Under the pieces are notes generated by a model, which saw nothing but the letters and a program-made list of their open reading frames with translations, was not told the DNA's origin and made no database searches. A stretch of DNA of 64,000 nucleotides from Natrarchaeobius halalkaliphilus (GTDB lineage Archaea; Halobacteriota; Halobacteria; Halobacteriales; Natrialbaceae): positions 434,001 to 498,000 of the forward strand of contig NZ_REFY01000002.1 in the NCBI RefSeq assembly GCF_003841485.1, read 5' to 3'. Positions 54,341-62,869 of this stretch are shown here, in pieces; within the stretch, counting starts at the first letter, position 1; each line of letters starts with the position of its first letter. The position numbers and the translations under genes were made by a program.

Positions 54341-55474
54341 ATGAAAATTGGGATTAACGGCTTGGCAGCAAAGATGGGCGGCGGTGTGACATACCTGCAA
54401 CATCTCGTAACTAATATTCTGGAGGTTTCAGACCACAGGTTGCATTTCTTTGTTTCATCAGTAGCAGTAGAGCGATTCAATCTACCTATAGAATCGGATC
54501 AATTGACGGTCGAATCGGTCGATACATCCGGGACTGCGAGTCGATTGTGGTACGAGCAGACATACATTCCCCGACAAATCGTCAGAGAGAACATTGACCT
54601 CTTGTATTCACCTAGTGAGATTCCTCTTCTAATGTGTCCCTGCAAGCAGGTCGTAGCGAATCAAAATTCTCACTTGTACTATGATATTGACACCGAAGAA
54701 TCCTTCCGGCAGCAAGTTCGGAAACGAGTGCTTGCGAGGGCATTAGAGGTATCACAGTCGATTTCGGAGTCAATGATATTCGTGACGGAGTCATCGAAAC
54801 GGAAGGCAGCACGCGAATTAGCGATTTCAGAAGACAACGCATATGCGATCCACCACGGTGTTGACCCGTCGTTCGGGGATGCATCTAATGAAGGACTGAT
54901 CACCCCAGCGGAAGAACGTGACTATATTCTCATGGTATCTACCCTATATAAACATAAGAATGTACATAATTTAATTTTGGCATATTCTCGACTCCCGGCA
55001 GAGACTCGACATAAGCATCCGCTCATTATTATCGGCGACAAAACAACTGACAAAGAATACACACAAAGAATCGAATCGATGGCGAAAGAATTAGAGGTTG
55101 CAGAAGATGTATCCCTTGTAGGCCGTGTCCCTCTGAGCGAGGTCAAGTCCTATTACAGTAACGCTCACCTGTTCGTCTTTCCATCGCTAATCGAATCGTT
55201 CGGGCTACCGCTACTGGAAGCAATGACCGCTGAAGTCCCTGCTGTAGCCTCCGCAAGTGCGTCTCTTCCTGAAGTCGGTGGTGACGCAGTGCTGTACTTT
55301 GATCCGAAAGATCCAGACCAGATATCCGTTATCATCGAACAAGTATTGAACGACGAAAAGCTGCGGGAGGACTTGATCGTTCGTGGCCGAAATCGAGTCA
55401 AGGAATTCACGTGGGAAAAATGCGCGGAAGAAACAATCGAAATATTTGAGAAGGCTGTCGATCCCAATGAGTGA
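54341..55474 (+). CDS. glycosyltransferase family 4
   Basis: A 377-residue GT-B enzyme. Start MKIGINGLAAKMGGGVTYLQ is like mannosyl/rhamnosyl transferases, and VVANQNSHLYYDID holds the acceptor-side helix. The donor domain has YILMVSTLYKHKNVHNLILA, RVPLSEVKSYYSNAHLFVFP and SLIESFGLPLLEAMTAEVPA (E-x7-E pair), then SASLPEVGGDAVLYF. It would add a sugar to the lipid-linked glycan. Codons are AT-rich compared with the genes to the left. No partner gene is close on the same strand. Confidence 0.9.
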   Translation: MKIGINGLAAKMGGGVTYLQHLVTNILEVSDHRLHFFVSSVAVERFNLPIESDQLTVESVDTSGTASRLWYEQTYIPRQIVRENIDLLYSPSEIPLLMCPCKQVVANQNSHLYYDIDTEESFRQQVRKRVLARALEVSQSISESMIFVTESSKRKAARELAISEDNAYAIHHGVDPSFGDASNEGLITPAEERDYILMVSTLYKHKNVHNLILAYSRLPAETRHKHPLIIIGDKTTDKEYTQRIESMAKELEVAEDVSLVGRVPLSEVKSYYSNAHLFVFPSLIESFGLPLLEAMTAEVPAVASASASLPEVGGDAVLYFDPKDPDQISVIIEQVLNDEKLREDLIVRGRNRVKEFTWEKCAEETIEIFEKAVDPNE

Positions 55475-55821
55475 TCGTGTTATAAAATCTAACTTATAGC
55501 ATGAATTTCTCACGTCCTGAGTCGTGCCTTCGCTCATACTTGGTGATTACAATGACGAGCTAGGGACACAACGAAACGAACACTTCTGTTTGTACGTGAA
55601 CGCGGCTTTAGGCACGTGACTGATCGGCGTAATTTTTGCACATCTTGATCCAGTCACTAGTGAAGTTCAACCAAAAAATCTCTCGGTGAAGAACGTCCTG
55701 AAGTGGTCTCTACCCGTAAAGATCCCGATGAAATCTCGTTCTCTAGGTCTTGCACACTGGTTCGATAATATTTAGCGTCTTTCAAGACTACTATATGAGT
55801 GCTATCAGTCGGTTTGTATAG
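55475..55821. other. intergenic region with a possible coding remnant
   Basis: A 347-base gap without an intact gene. In one + frame VPSLILGDYNDELGTQRNEH (from 55524) meets a stop near 55618. A continuation, VKNVLKWSLPVKIPMKSRSL then GLAHWFDNI, ends near 55774. This looks like a decayed tail of an enzyme, but I cannot name it. Confidence 0.35.
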
Positions 55822-57030
55822 TTAATCTGTAACAAATGAGTGAGCAACGAACCCAAATGTGACTACAAGAATTACTGAAGGAGCAGTGAAGTGAAAAATG
55901 GTCACCGACTCGAACAATGAGTAGATCCAGTAACTGGTCAGGATCGCCGGAAATACCGCTGGCATCGTGTTTACTCGGTCTCGTACAGAAACCAACAATA
56001 TCCGCGCAAACATGTACAGATACAATATGAATGGCCCAAGACCACCCCACAGTCCCAGCATGTAGTATGCGTTATGTGGCTGAGTCCCGCTCTGGGTGGC
56101 GAGGCGTGAATTCCCTGGTCCATATCCCAAGAATGGCTGCTTTTGCATCGAATCAATCGCGTGTTTCCATCGCCATGCTCTTGGCTCCGACACAAGTTCG
56201 ATTAGGCTAGGAACAGGACCAATTCCAGTGGGTGCGAGAACAAGCAAGCTTCCAATAATACCGGACAGGCAGAATATTCGAACTATAGTCGTGGAGAAGT
56301 GGTGTATCGCTATGAACGTCACAACGCCAACAATAAGTGCAATGAAACCCCCTCGAGATCGCGTCAGTATTAAAGATATCAGTGGGAATAATAGCGCAAT
56401 TCCAGAAATCACTATCTCGCTCATTGGTTTTTTACTTACTGCAGTTCTTAGATAGCTGACTCCAGCGAGAACTCCAGGGAGAAGAACTACAGATAACTGG
56501 TTCGGATTCTCGAGCCCAGCAATAGGGACTTCACCATATCTTGCTTCCCCGAATATAACGTACTCCTCGTAAGGCACAGCACGGAGCAATTCCACTGGTC
56601 CAATCGATTCAAGTGGCAGGATGAGTGCGAGGACGCTAAATAATCCTAGAACGAACGAAATCAAGAAAATATGAAACAGGAACGATCCACTACTGTACAC
56701 TTTCGGGATAATGAAAATTGCAGTTCCGCTAATGGCGATAGCCGCCACAGTTTGCAAAACTGATTGCGATATAGTTGGTGAAACTGTAACGGAGCTAATT
56801 ATAAAGAAAGCCCAAATAGCCAATAGTGGGAGAAAAATAAACCTTGGTAATTCAATGTACTCGTCGTGTCTACTTGACCAGAGCATGCAAATGCCGAAGA
56901 CGGTTCCCAAAATCAATACGTTCACTACTTGTGTATTTCCGAACATAGTGAACGAGAGTAAAGATAGAAATAGCAGAATGAAAATAATAATGGAAGCGAT
57001 CTTAGAATGAAATTGACCGAAGGCACTCAT
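55822..57030 (-). CDS. O-antigen polymerase/ligase-like (Wzy/WaaL) membrane protein
   Basis: A 402-residue protein with about 12 membrane helices. The region RWKHAIDSMQKQPFLGYGPG followed by PHNAYYMLGLWGGLGPFILY is the conserved outer loop of the O-antigen ligase/polymerase family (PF04932), with its His-Asn and Gly-rich sequence. Such proteins join glycan repeats or ligate them to a lipid outside the membrane. The start ATG at 57030 has AGATATTTTCATAGG upstream on its strand; another ATG lies at 57054. It is opposite in direction to the other glycan genes and AT-rich. Confidence 0.85.
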   Translation of the reverse strand: MSAFGQFHSKIASIIIFILLFLSLLSFTMFGNTQVVNVLILGTVFGICMLWSSRHDEYIELPRFIFLPLLAIWAFFIISSVTVSPTISQSVLQTVAAIAISGTAIFIIPKVYSSGSFLFHIFLISFVLGLFSVLALILPLESIGPVELLRAVPYEEYVIFGEARYGEVPIAGLENPNQLSVVLLPGVLAGVSYLRTAVSKKPMSEIVISGIALLFPLISLILTRSRGGFIALIVGVVTFIAIHHFSTTIVRIFCLSGIIGSLLVLAPTGIGPVPSLIELVSEPRAWRWKHAIDSMQKQPFLGYGPGNSRLATQSGTQPHNAYYMLGLWGGLGPFILYLYMFARILLVSVRDRVNTMPAVFPAILTSYWIYSLFESVTIFHFTAPSVILVVTFGFVAHSFVTD

Positions 57031-57054
57031 AGCACCAATCGGGACCACCTCCAT

Positions 57055-57374
57055 CCCTATGAAAATATCTGTTAGTGGTATCGAGTTTCAAGGATTATAA
57101 CCACGAGAACTGCGAATGACGGTCTGATGGCTTCAATGTATTGCTTCGACTTTCATCCGTTTTTGCTGAGCCTCCGTAGCCGGTGATCAGTGGTAGGAAC
57201 TACCTTTGAAGGATTTGTGATGTTGATGATCTTTTCCGCATCCTCGATCAGCAACGTCAACAGTCCAGCAGCGAATAGGGGAGATATTTCGTCAGATCGC
57301 AGAGGATGAAATGGGTTCTAATCATCAGCCATTCCTGTAGGAAGTTACTAGTTGAACAAATCATAACTGTCGGT
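57055..57374. other. intergenic region without recognised gene
   Basis: A 320-base AT-rich stretch between the Wzy-like gene and the IS6 remnant. No coding frame with family resemblance is seen. Near 57061-57072 there is a probable TATA element of the Wzy gene. Confidence 0.4.
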
Positions 57375-57395
57375 GGCACTGTCTAGTTGAGCACC
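57375..57395. repeat. IS6-type end sequence, copy 1
   Basis: GGCACTGTCTAGTTGAGCACC lies just outside the cut C-terminal side of the transposase remnant, where an IS6-type terminal repeat belongs. A copy differing in one base occurs at 62769-62789. Confidence 0.6.
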
Positions 57396-57398
57396 TCC

Positions 57399-57743
57399 TT
57401 AGCTGGTACTCGGCCATCGAGTGCTCGATACGAGCATCTCAGTGAGTCGATGCAGAAACGCTGCCACCGGATCGGTTCCACGGTGGTTGTACACGTCGAT
57501 TTCCGATAGCAGCTTCGACTCTGTGCCGATCGCAGTGTACAGCCACTTTTTCTCGCCGTCTACCACGATGTCGACAGCGACCCGCCAACGGTCGAGCAGT
57601 CGCGGGTCGTTCTGGGTATTTGATAGTTTATACGACCAGTTCCAGGTTTTGCCATGAAAACGGTCAATGCCCAGTAATTCGATTACTGCAATGACCTCCC
57701 GAACTGACAATCCCATTGAATCTAGGCGCACCCCGAACACCAT
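57399..57743 (-). pseudogene. IS6-family transposase, truncated
   Basis: About 115 codons remain. DSMGLSVREVIAVIELLGID, RFHGKTWNWSYKLSNTQNDP, then RVAVDIVVDGEKKWLYTAIG, ESKLLSEIDVYNHRGTDPVA and AFLHRLTEM are the N-terminal third to half of haloarchaeal IS6-type transposases, with the first DDE Asp region (V-A-V-D). The matching sequence stops after LTEM, and the last residues to the stop are unrelated. The catalytic second Asp and Glu are missing, so the element is dead. Confidence 0.85.
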
Positions 57744-57885
57744 GACGGGTGTTGGAGTGCGCTCGTTCTTCCAAATCGTTCGTACAATTTACGAGACCCG
57801 ATAGAAAGACCTTTTCGAAATTTTGGGTTCAATAGTTCTCTTTCCTAGAAAAGATTATTAAAGGATGGCAAATTACGTCGTGGCC

Positions 57886-58791
57886 ATGGATGAAGGTTTA
57901 GTATCAGTCATCATTCCGACATATTATCGAAATAACGAGTTGGAGTCAGCAATCGAAAGTGTATTGAGGCAGACATATAAAAACTGCGAAGTAATTGTAG
58001 TCGATGACTCCGGAGAACAATACGCAAAAAGTTTAGTAGATTGCTATGATGGTGTTAATTACATAGGGTTAGAAGAAAATAGAGGGGCAAATTATGCTAG
58101 ATCAATTGGCACATATAAATCTAATGGATGCGCCATCCAATTTTTAGATGATGACGATATAATCCATGAGAAAAAGATAGAAAAGCAGATGGCTCTTTTA
58201 AACAGATATTCAGGTGTAGTATATTGTGGGTTTCAAAGGAACAATATAATTCATTTACCACCAGAAAGAGGAAAGGGAAACGTGTTAAAGGTGACACTCG
58301 GGTTTGATTTAAATAAATGTATTACATCCTCCATGCTAATTAGAACTGATTTAGTTAAAGATATTCTACCCTTCCCCAATTTACCTGGTTCGGATGACAC
58401 TTACTTAAAAATAGAGTTGGCAAAGCGAACATGTTTTGATTTTGTTTCTGAACCATTAGTTGAAAAACGTAGTTTGAATGATTCAAGAGGATCAGGTGAA
58501 GGTGCCCTCTATGGCATGAAAGAGGTTATAGAATTATTCGATGGACTTTATAATGAATATGATCCTGAGGTCAAAAAATCAGCTATTTCATCATTCTACT
58601 TGAGAAAAGGGAGTTTAGAATTGGAAAAGTCAGGTTGGTCTCATCGTGCCACCATCGACATATTTAAATCTCTAGTTTATTCCCCAAATATATTTAATAT
58701 TGGGTATTTTCTATGCGCAATATTTGGGCGACCAGGAGTTAAAGTAGGGAAGTTTATATTCAATAAAGCTAGTAACAACCGTTCAATGTAA
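57886..58791 (+). CDS. glycosyltransferase family 2
   Basis: A 301-residue GT-A enzyme. VSVIIPTYYRNNELESAIES, SVLRQTYKNCEVIVVDDSGE, ENRGANYARSIG and the metal motif QFLDDDDIIHEKKIEKQM (D-x-D type) are typical. It would transfer a sugar to the growing glycan at the inner membrane face. The hydrophobic C-terminus (FNIGYFLCAIFGRP) could touch the membrane. An ATG at 57865 gives seven more residues; I prefer 57886 because GATTATTAAAG stands about 28-35 bases before it. Lowest-GC gene of the window. Confidence 0.88.
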   Translation: MDEGLVSVIIPTYYRNNELESAIESVLRQTYKNCEVIVVDDSGEQYAKSLVDCYDGVNYIGLEENRGANYARSIGTYKSNGCAIQFLDDDDIIHEKKIEKQMALLNRYSGVVYCGFQRNNIIHLPPERGKGNVLKVTLGFDLNKCITSSMLIRTDLVKDILPFPNLPGSDDTYLKIELAKRTCFDFVSEPLVEKRSLNDSRGSGEGALYGMKEVIELFDGLYNEYDPEVKKSAISSFYLRKGSLELEKSGWSHRATIDIFKSLVYSPNIFNIGYFLCAIFGRPGVKVGKFIFNKASNNRSM

Positions 58792-59239
58792 CTAGTACTT
58801 CTAGTTGATCCTTCAACAATAAGTTTGATGATATTGTCAGAGACTGGCTCTCAGTGACCAAGCGTACGCTTGACAAACGCCATGCGTGTGCGATGCTGGT
58901 ATCGAAAATTTCGCAAGATCGTCCTACTGGTTGTCGGCTACAACATTAAGCGTGCTGTGATCTAAGTAAATCCAATGTCGTATGGCGATTGACCAACTCC
59001 TTTCTGGACTGAGAATGGATTCGTAATCACCGCTAAGCTCTCGAGATAACGACTGTAACAAGTTTCAGTACCTCACAAAGCGTTACCAGCTAATTCGATC
59101 TGAGTCTCCAGTTTCGTCCTGACGAGTCATCACGAGTGGGTGAACTACGCTGATCGAAGAGGGAGCTGTCGCTGTCGGTGGCGATTAGCCGCCGATGCGA
59201 CGGCGTTGCCACTCGCGGTGAGGCTTGCTCCGTCGGTGG
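58792..59239. other. intergenic region with IS debris
   Basis: The 448-base gap contains the transposase tail listed at 58858-58965. Further right GAGTCTCCA (59102-59110) is a possible left end of the ISH3-type element. No intact gene was seen. Confidence 0.45.
58858..58965 (+). pseudogene. C-terminal remnant of a transposase (IS5-like)
   Basis: The + frame ending at 58965 reads MRVRCWYRKFRKIVLLVVGY then NIKRAVI and a stop. This is the characteristic end (W-Y-R-x-F-R-x-I-V and Y-N-I-K-R-A-V) of haloarchaeal IS5-type transposases. Upstream, in another frame, VTKRTLDKRHACAM continues the same protein, so a frameshift separates them. The rest is lost. Confidence 0.65.
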
Positions 59240-60406
59240 TTACCGGTGGAACCGATCGTCCGGTGGCCGATTTGTGGGGACGGCCCGACGCACCGCGAGG
59301 GACGTCCACGCTGCCCGTCGGATCATGTTGATGAACTCCTTGAACGGCCAGGACCAGAGGCGACGCCCGCCACGGCGGGGCGTCGCCACATACTCCCAGT
59401 GTAGATACCGCCACACGTTCTGCAACAGCAGGCTCACCACGACGTACAACAGCCGTACGACCGGATCTTGCGTCGATGTCGTCGCAATACTCTGTTCGGA
59501 CAACCGGTAGCTGGCCTCGATACCGAAGCGTTTCGCGTAGTGGTATCGAGCGTCTCGTGGCGTGTCGATGAACGGCGCGTCAGCGGCGTAGCCGTGACGC
59601 GCCACGCCATGTTCGTTGTAGCGTCCATTCTGGTAGGCACAGTCGATGTAGACGGGAAACTCGACGGTCACAGCTGGACCGTCGAGTTTCCCCGTCAGGT
59701 CGTGTTGGATGACACGACTCCAGCCTTCAGAGAGTTCCTGCTTGATCGTCTTTCCCCAGCGGACGATCGGCATCACGTAGGCGTAATTGGGCGCCTGAAG
59801 CAACGTGAGACACTTGCTGTCGTAGAATTCACGGTCGAGATAGACGGCCTTGACGCTGAAGTCAAGGCCGTCGAGCACACCGAGAAACTCAGCGAGGACA
59901 CAGCTGGCAGTGTCGCCGTCTTCGAGACGGCGCACAGTCAGCGTAAATCGCTTGTTCGTCACACGTGCGTAAAGTGTAGCGTACGCGTGGAATGCAGTGG
60001 TTCCACGTTTCGCTTCCGAATGATAGAGGCCGTCCGTCTCGTCCTCGTCACCGTAGTAGGGCCGCAGGTGGAGGTCTGCGCAGACCTCCACCTGCTCGGG
60101 AAGTACGTCGAGAACGTCCTTCTGAAGCAGCGTATTGCCAATTCGTTCGACCGACTCCAAGTCGAACTTCTCGCGGAGGTGGTACAGAACCGTGTTGTGG
60201 TGGGGTGAATCTTCGCTCTTCTCGCAGAGTGTCGAAACCGAGGTCCCGTCGGCGCATGTGCCGACGAGGACCTCGTGAACGTCTTCAGACGTCGTTTTGG
60301 CGTTGAGAGCGAGGTCAAGCTCAACTTCCTCGTCAATCGTGTTGACGAGGAAGTTAAGAACCTGGTCCTCATGGATTGAACCGTCTGCTTGCGTGGGATT
60401 GAACAC
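59240..60406 (-). CDS. ISH3-family transposase
   Basis: A 388-residue transposase of the ISH3 type found in haloarchaea. The acidic residues expected for DDE chemistry lie in VCADLHLRPYYGDEDETDG, AVYLDREFYDSKCLTLL and AKRFGIEASYRLSEQS. The frame is full length and undamaged, so the element may be active. The gene contains at least seven near-perfect inverted repeats, including a perfect 32-bp palindrome at 60064-60095. It is GC-rich inside an AT-rich island, so it arrived separately. The ATG at 60406 gives the usual length. Confidence 0.9.
   Translation of the reverse strand: MFNPTQADGSIHEDQVLNFLVNTIDEEVELDLALNAKTTSEDVHEVLVGTCADGTSVSTLCEKSEDSPHHNTVLYHLREKFDLESVERIGNTLLQKDVLDVLPEQVEVCADLHLRPYYGDEDETDGLYHSEAKRGTTAFHAYATLYARVTNKRFTLTVRRLEDGDTASCVLAEFLGVLDGLDFSVKAVYLDREFYDSKCLTLLQAPNYAYVMPIVRWGKTIKQELSEGWSRVIQHDLTGKLDGPAVTVEFPVYIDCAYQNGRYNEHGVARHGYAADAPFIDTPRDARYHYAKRFGIEASYRLSEQSIATTSTQDPVVRLLYVVVSLLLQNVWRYLHWEYVATPRRGGRRLWSWPFKEFINMIRRAAWTSLAVRRAVPTNRPPDDRFHR
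60064..60095. repeat. perfect 32-bp palindrome inside the transposase gene
   Basis: The sequence from GCAGGTGGAGGTCTGC to its exact reverse complement has no spacer. On the - strand it codes for the region EQVEVCADLHLRP, which contains a conserved acidic residue of the transposase, so the palindrome lies in functionally constrained DNA. Confidence 0.9.
60323..60355. repeat. 14-bp-arm perfect inverted repeat in the transposase gene
   Basis: AACTTCCTCGTCAA and TTGACGAGGAAGTT are separated by five bases (TCGTG). It codes for NFLVNTIDEEVEL near the transposase N-terminus. Confidence 0.85.
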
Positions 60407-60939
60407 ACCATCGGCAAGCAGACATCCTACCTAGTCACTTACCATTTAGTGGAGACTCTCGGATTTGTCCCGACTGCATCAAGTCGCCTTGTGAAGTACT
60501 GATACCGATCCGCCACGACGGCTAAAACCGAGCGATCGGATCTTTCGTGGTCGTGGTTGCTCGCGGCCGGCGAAGTAGTCGATAAACCCGTTTCGGTCGC
60601 AGATTAACTGCGGTAGAGCTGTTCAACGCGTTTCGGTGGGTAAGGGATGCGTACACGAACGACCTCGCCGTATTTCTCTGATTGTCCGGTTGATAGAAGA
60701 ACACAGATCGCGAGCGGGAACTCAGATTCCTGCTCATTTTCGTTATACATGCGATAAATTGTCATGTATGATTTGTACCTCTCTAACATCTATATTCGAC
60801 TATTACACCCGAACCGTCCTCGATAGAGGTGATTCCAATTCCGTCGGCTTACCCTTGTCATAATCTCGTATTGTCGTTCCAGGCCAGGGTCACAATACGG
60901 TTCGATGATGGTCGGAACAATCGAACTTGAATCCTAACG
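60407..60939. other. intergenic region, no confident gene
   Basis: A 533-base region. The right end of the insertion sequence is expected near 60458. A - strand frame at 60604-60789 (NEQESEFPLAICVLLSTGQS, then EKYGEVVRVRIPYPPKRVEQ) has a sensible composition and may be a small protein or a remnant, but it matches no family I know. Otherwise nothing is seen. Confidence 0.4.
60604..60789 (-). CDS. possible small protein of unknown function
   Basis: A 61-codon frame with ATG at 60789. The part from about residue 14 (MYNENEQESEFPLAICVLL) through VRVRIPYPPKRVEQLYRS looks protein-like, so a start at that inner Met is also possible. There are no neighbours on the strand and no recognised motif. It lies beside insertion-sequence debris and could be a fragment of a longer gene. 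Confidence 0.25.
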   Translation of the reverse strand: MLERYKSYMTIYRMYNENEQESEFPLAICVLLSTGQSEKYGEVVRVRIPYPPKRVEQLYRS

Positions 60940-61206
60940 ATGGGACGACCGACAGGATTTATGACCGCTCATCTGGGAACACACGACGTCCAGATGTCGT
61001 CTTCAGACACCGGAGCTATTTCCCGTTGTGAGAAACTTGAGGACCCTTTCAATGACGCTCGCTTCGATCCGATGTTCACGGTGATCTTCCTTGGCCTCAT
61101 GTTGGTAGCTGCGGTACTCAAGGGGATCGGTCGGAGTTTCATCTTGTCGATCAACGAAATCGCCCCTGTTGACGGCTCCGTAGCGAATTTACAACTGATT
61201 GAATAA
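60940..61206 (+). CDS. small protein with one membrane segment, perhaps a remnant
   Basis: An 88-codon frame. The first 45 residues are hydrophilic (SSSDTGAISRCEKLEDPFND). One hydrophobic helix follows (MFTVIFLGLMLVAAVLKGIG), then a short polar end. No family is recognised. A later ATG at 60961 is possible. It lies 37 bases before the GT4 gene, in the AT-rich island, and may be a broken gene. Confidence 0.35.
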   Translation: MGRPTGFMTAHLGTHDVQMSSSDTGAISRCEKLEDPFNDARFDPMFTVIFLGLMLVAAVLKGIGRSFILSINEIAPVDGSVANLQLIE

Positions 61207-61242
61207 TCGTTCATATAAATCACTCATGGGGAAATATAACTA

Positions 61243-62442
61243 ATGAACATATTAATGACAATTTGGGGTGACTACCCGCCCGATGCCAGAGTTAGAAAGC
61301 AAGCGAAGACACTTCTCAACGCTGGCCATAATGTCAGAATTCTTTGTGAATCAGATTCCCCCGGTATCGAAAATATAAAGGGGGCTACTGTCCACCGAGT
61401 ATATCGTCCGGATCCGGGCCATAACCTACGAGATGTTCCGCGTTCCATCGAATTACTTCTAAAAAATGTAGATCCATTATGGAGGGACGAAGTTCAAAAT
61501 GAAATTAAGAAGAATGTCGATATAATTCACGTACATGACCTTCCACAAGCAAGAACTGTACTTCAAGAGAGCAACGTACCTGTTATTTTGGATCTTCACG
61601 AGAATTATCGTAAGGCAATCTATCACTATCGGCCGGACCTGAACTTTTGGAAGATACTGACCAATCCAAAAATACTAGCGAGACGAGTATGCAAGCCTCC
61701 TTGGCGCTATCATTGGGAGCAGAAATTTGCGATGAAAAACGCCGACCATGTACTAGCAGTAGTTCCAGAAGCTAGGGACGAATACATCCGGTCAGGAATC
61801 GATCCGGAGGCCGTTTCGGTCGTTTCAAATACTGTTGATTTAGAGTGGTTTGATAGACATATACCAAATTCCGACGACCTGTATTCCGAAGAATTCACAC
61901 TTACTTATGTTGGTAGTGTGTCTGGACCACATAGAGGTTTAGATACGGTAATTCGGGCAATCCCTCGGATTAAAAAGGAGATTCCAAATGTCCTCTTTCG
62001 AATTGCGGGAGGAGGCCAACTGAACGATTTAGAAGATTTGGCAAATAACCTGGGAATTCGGGATCACATTGAATTCACTGGGTGGATTGACGAAACAGAA
62101 TTCCCGAAATATATGTCAAGTGCAAACATTGGACTGTTACCTCATCGATCAAATGGTCACACCAATACAACAATCGCTCACAAATTGTTCCAGTACATGG
62201 CTGCAGAACTTCCGGTAATTGTGACTGATACGCGTGCTGTGGGTCGAGTTGTTAGAGAAGCCAGCGCAGGTGTTGTTGTCCCACCAGAAGAGCCGAATGC
62301 TATCGCTGACGCGGCTATTAACATCTTCCAATCAGAAGTTGGTAGAATTTATGGGAAAAACGGACGAAATGCAGTAGAGTCAAAATATAATTGGTCCCAT
62401 GATAGTAAACAACTCCTGAAGGTATATGACAAGTTGTGTTAG
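61243..62442 (+). CDS. glycosyltransferase family 4
   Basis: A 399-residue GT-B enzyme. Start MNILMTIWGDYPPDARVRKQ with NAGHNVRILCESDSPG. VDIIHVHDLPQARTVL and ILDLHENYRKAIYHYRPDLN are the acceptor-side motifs. TLTYVGSVSGPHRGLDTVIR, IAGGGQLNDLEDLA and GLLPHRSNGHTNTTIAHKLF with QYMAAELPVI form the donor site. It would extend the same glycan. TCATATAAATC (61211-61221) is a TATA box about 22-32 bases before the ATG. AT-rich codons throughout. Confidence 0.9.
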   Translation: MNILMTIWGDYPPDARVRKQAKTLLNAGHNVRILCESDSPGIENIKGATVHRVYRPDPGHNLRDVPRSIELLLKNVDPLWRDEVQNEIKKNVDIIHVHDLPQARTVLQESNVPVILDLHENYRKAIYHYRPDLNFWKILTNPKILARRVCKPPWRYHWEQKFAMKNADHVLAVVPEARDEYIRSGIDPEAVSVVSNTVDLEWFDRHIPNSDDLYSEEFTLTYVGSVSGPHRGLDTVIRAIPRIKKEIPNVLFRIAGGGQLNDLEDLANNLGIRDHIEFTGWIDETEFPKYMSSANIGLLPHRSNGHTNTTIAHKLFQYMAAELPVIVTDTRAVGRVVREASAGVVVPPEEPNAIADAAINIFQSEVGRIYGKNGRNAVESKYNWSHDSKQLLKVYDKLC

Positions 62443-62869
62443 AGTCAACTAAAGGCACTCAAACTCTATATTATATTCCTAGTTTTCATAATATACATAG
62501 CAATAGATATTCACTTATGCTATATAAATCGATATTGTACTGAATATAGGCGCAAAAATCATGCGCGTTTCATTATTAGGCTATTCCCTCATCAAACCTG
62601 ATCGATCTAATCTGGAACTGCGCCCACCACGACTTCTTACCGAGAACTGGCGAAGATACCGACGAATTTCGAGATCTTACTACTCTGCGTACGAAGAGTG
62701 ATCAGAGCATCCTCTGAACATTTGGAAGAAACGGCCGATCTATAGTAGACGTTAGAAATAATTGCTCAGGCACTGTCTAGTTAAGCACCCCATAGCGAAA
62801 ACCGGATACGCCTGGGAAATCAGTAGGTTTGATTGGTTTCGGCCATTTAACATAGCTATTATAAGAGTT
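62443..62869. other. intergenic region with IS6-type end
   Basis: A 427-base AT-rich gap. A 45-codon + frame from 62561 (MRVSLLGYSLIKPDRSNLEL) could be a gene fragment, but there is no support for it. The IS6-type end copy lies at 62769-62789. CATTTAAC (62844-62851) is a TATA-like box for the gene at 62870. Confidence 0.4.
62769..62789. repeat. IS6-type end sequence, copy 2
   Basis: GGCACTGTCTAGTTAAGCACC differs from copy 1 (57375-57395) by one base and lies in the same orientation, about 5.4 kb away. No transposase is beside it. Confidence 0.6.

Larger units (their letters stand above)
59102..60458. mobile_element. ISH3-type insertion sequence (ends tentative)
   Basis: The span holds the full transposase gene. 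Possible ends are GAGTCTCCA at 59102-59110 and TGGAGACTC at 60450-60458, nine bases in inverted order. The total of 1357 bp suits the family. I could not see a clear target duplication, so the limits are uncertain. Confidence 0.45.

Noticed and set aside
59102-60458. Exact ends and target duplication of the ISH3-type element
   Set aside because: Only a nine-base inverted match was found and flanking bases do not show a convincing duplication, so the limits are given as tentative only.
62561-62701. 45-codon frame starting MRVSLLGYSLIKPDRS
   Set aside because: Composition is acceptable but there is no motif, neighbour or promoter support; it may be a gene fragment.
62762-62869. Longer N-terminus for the ParB-fold protein
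   Set aside because: The extra residues are encoded by the IS6-type end sequence itself, so the ATG at 62870 is the likelier start.
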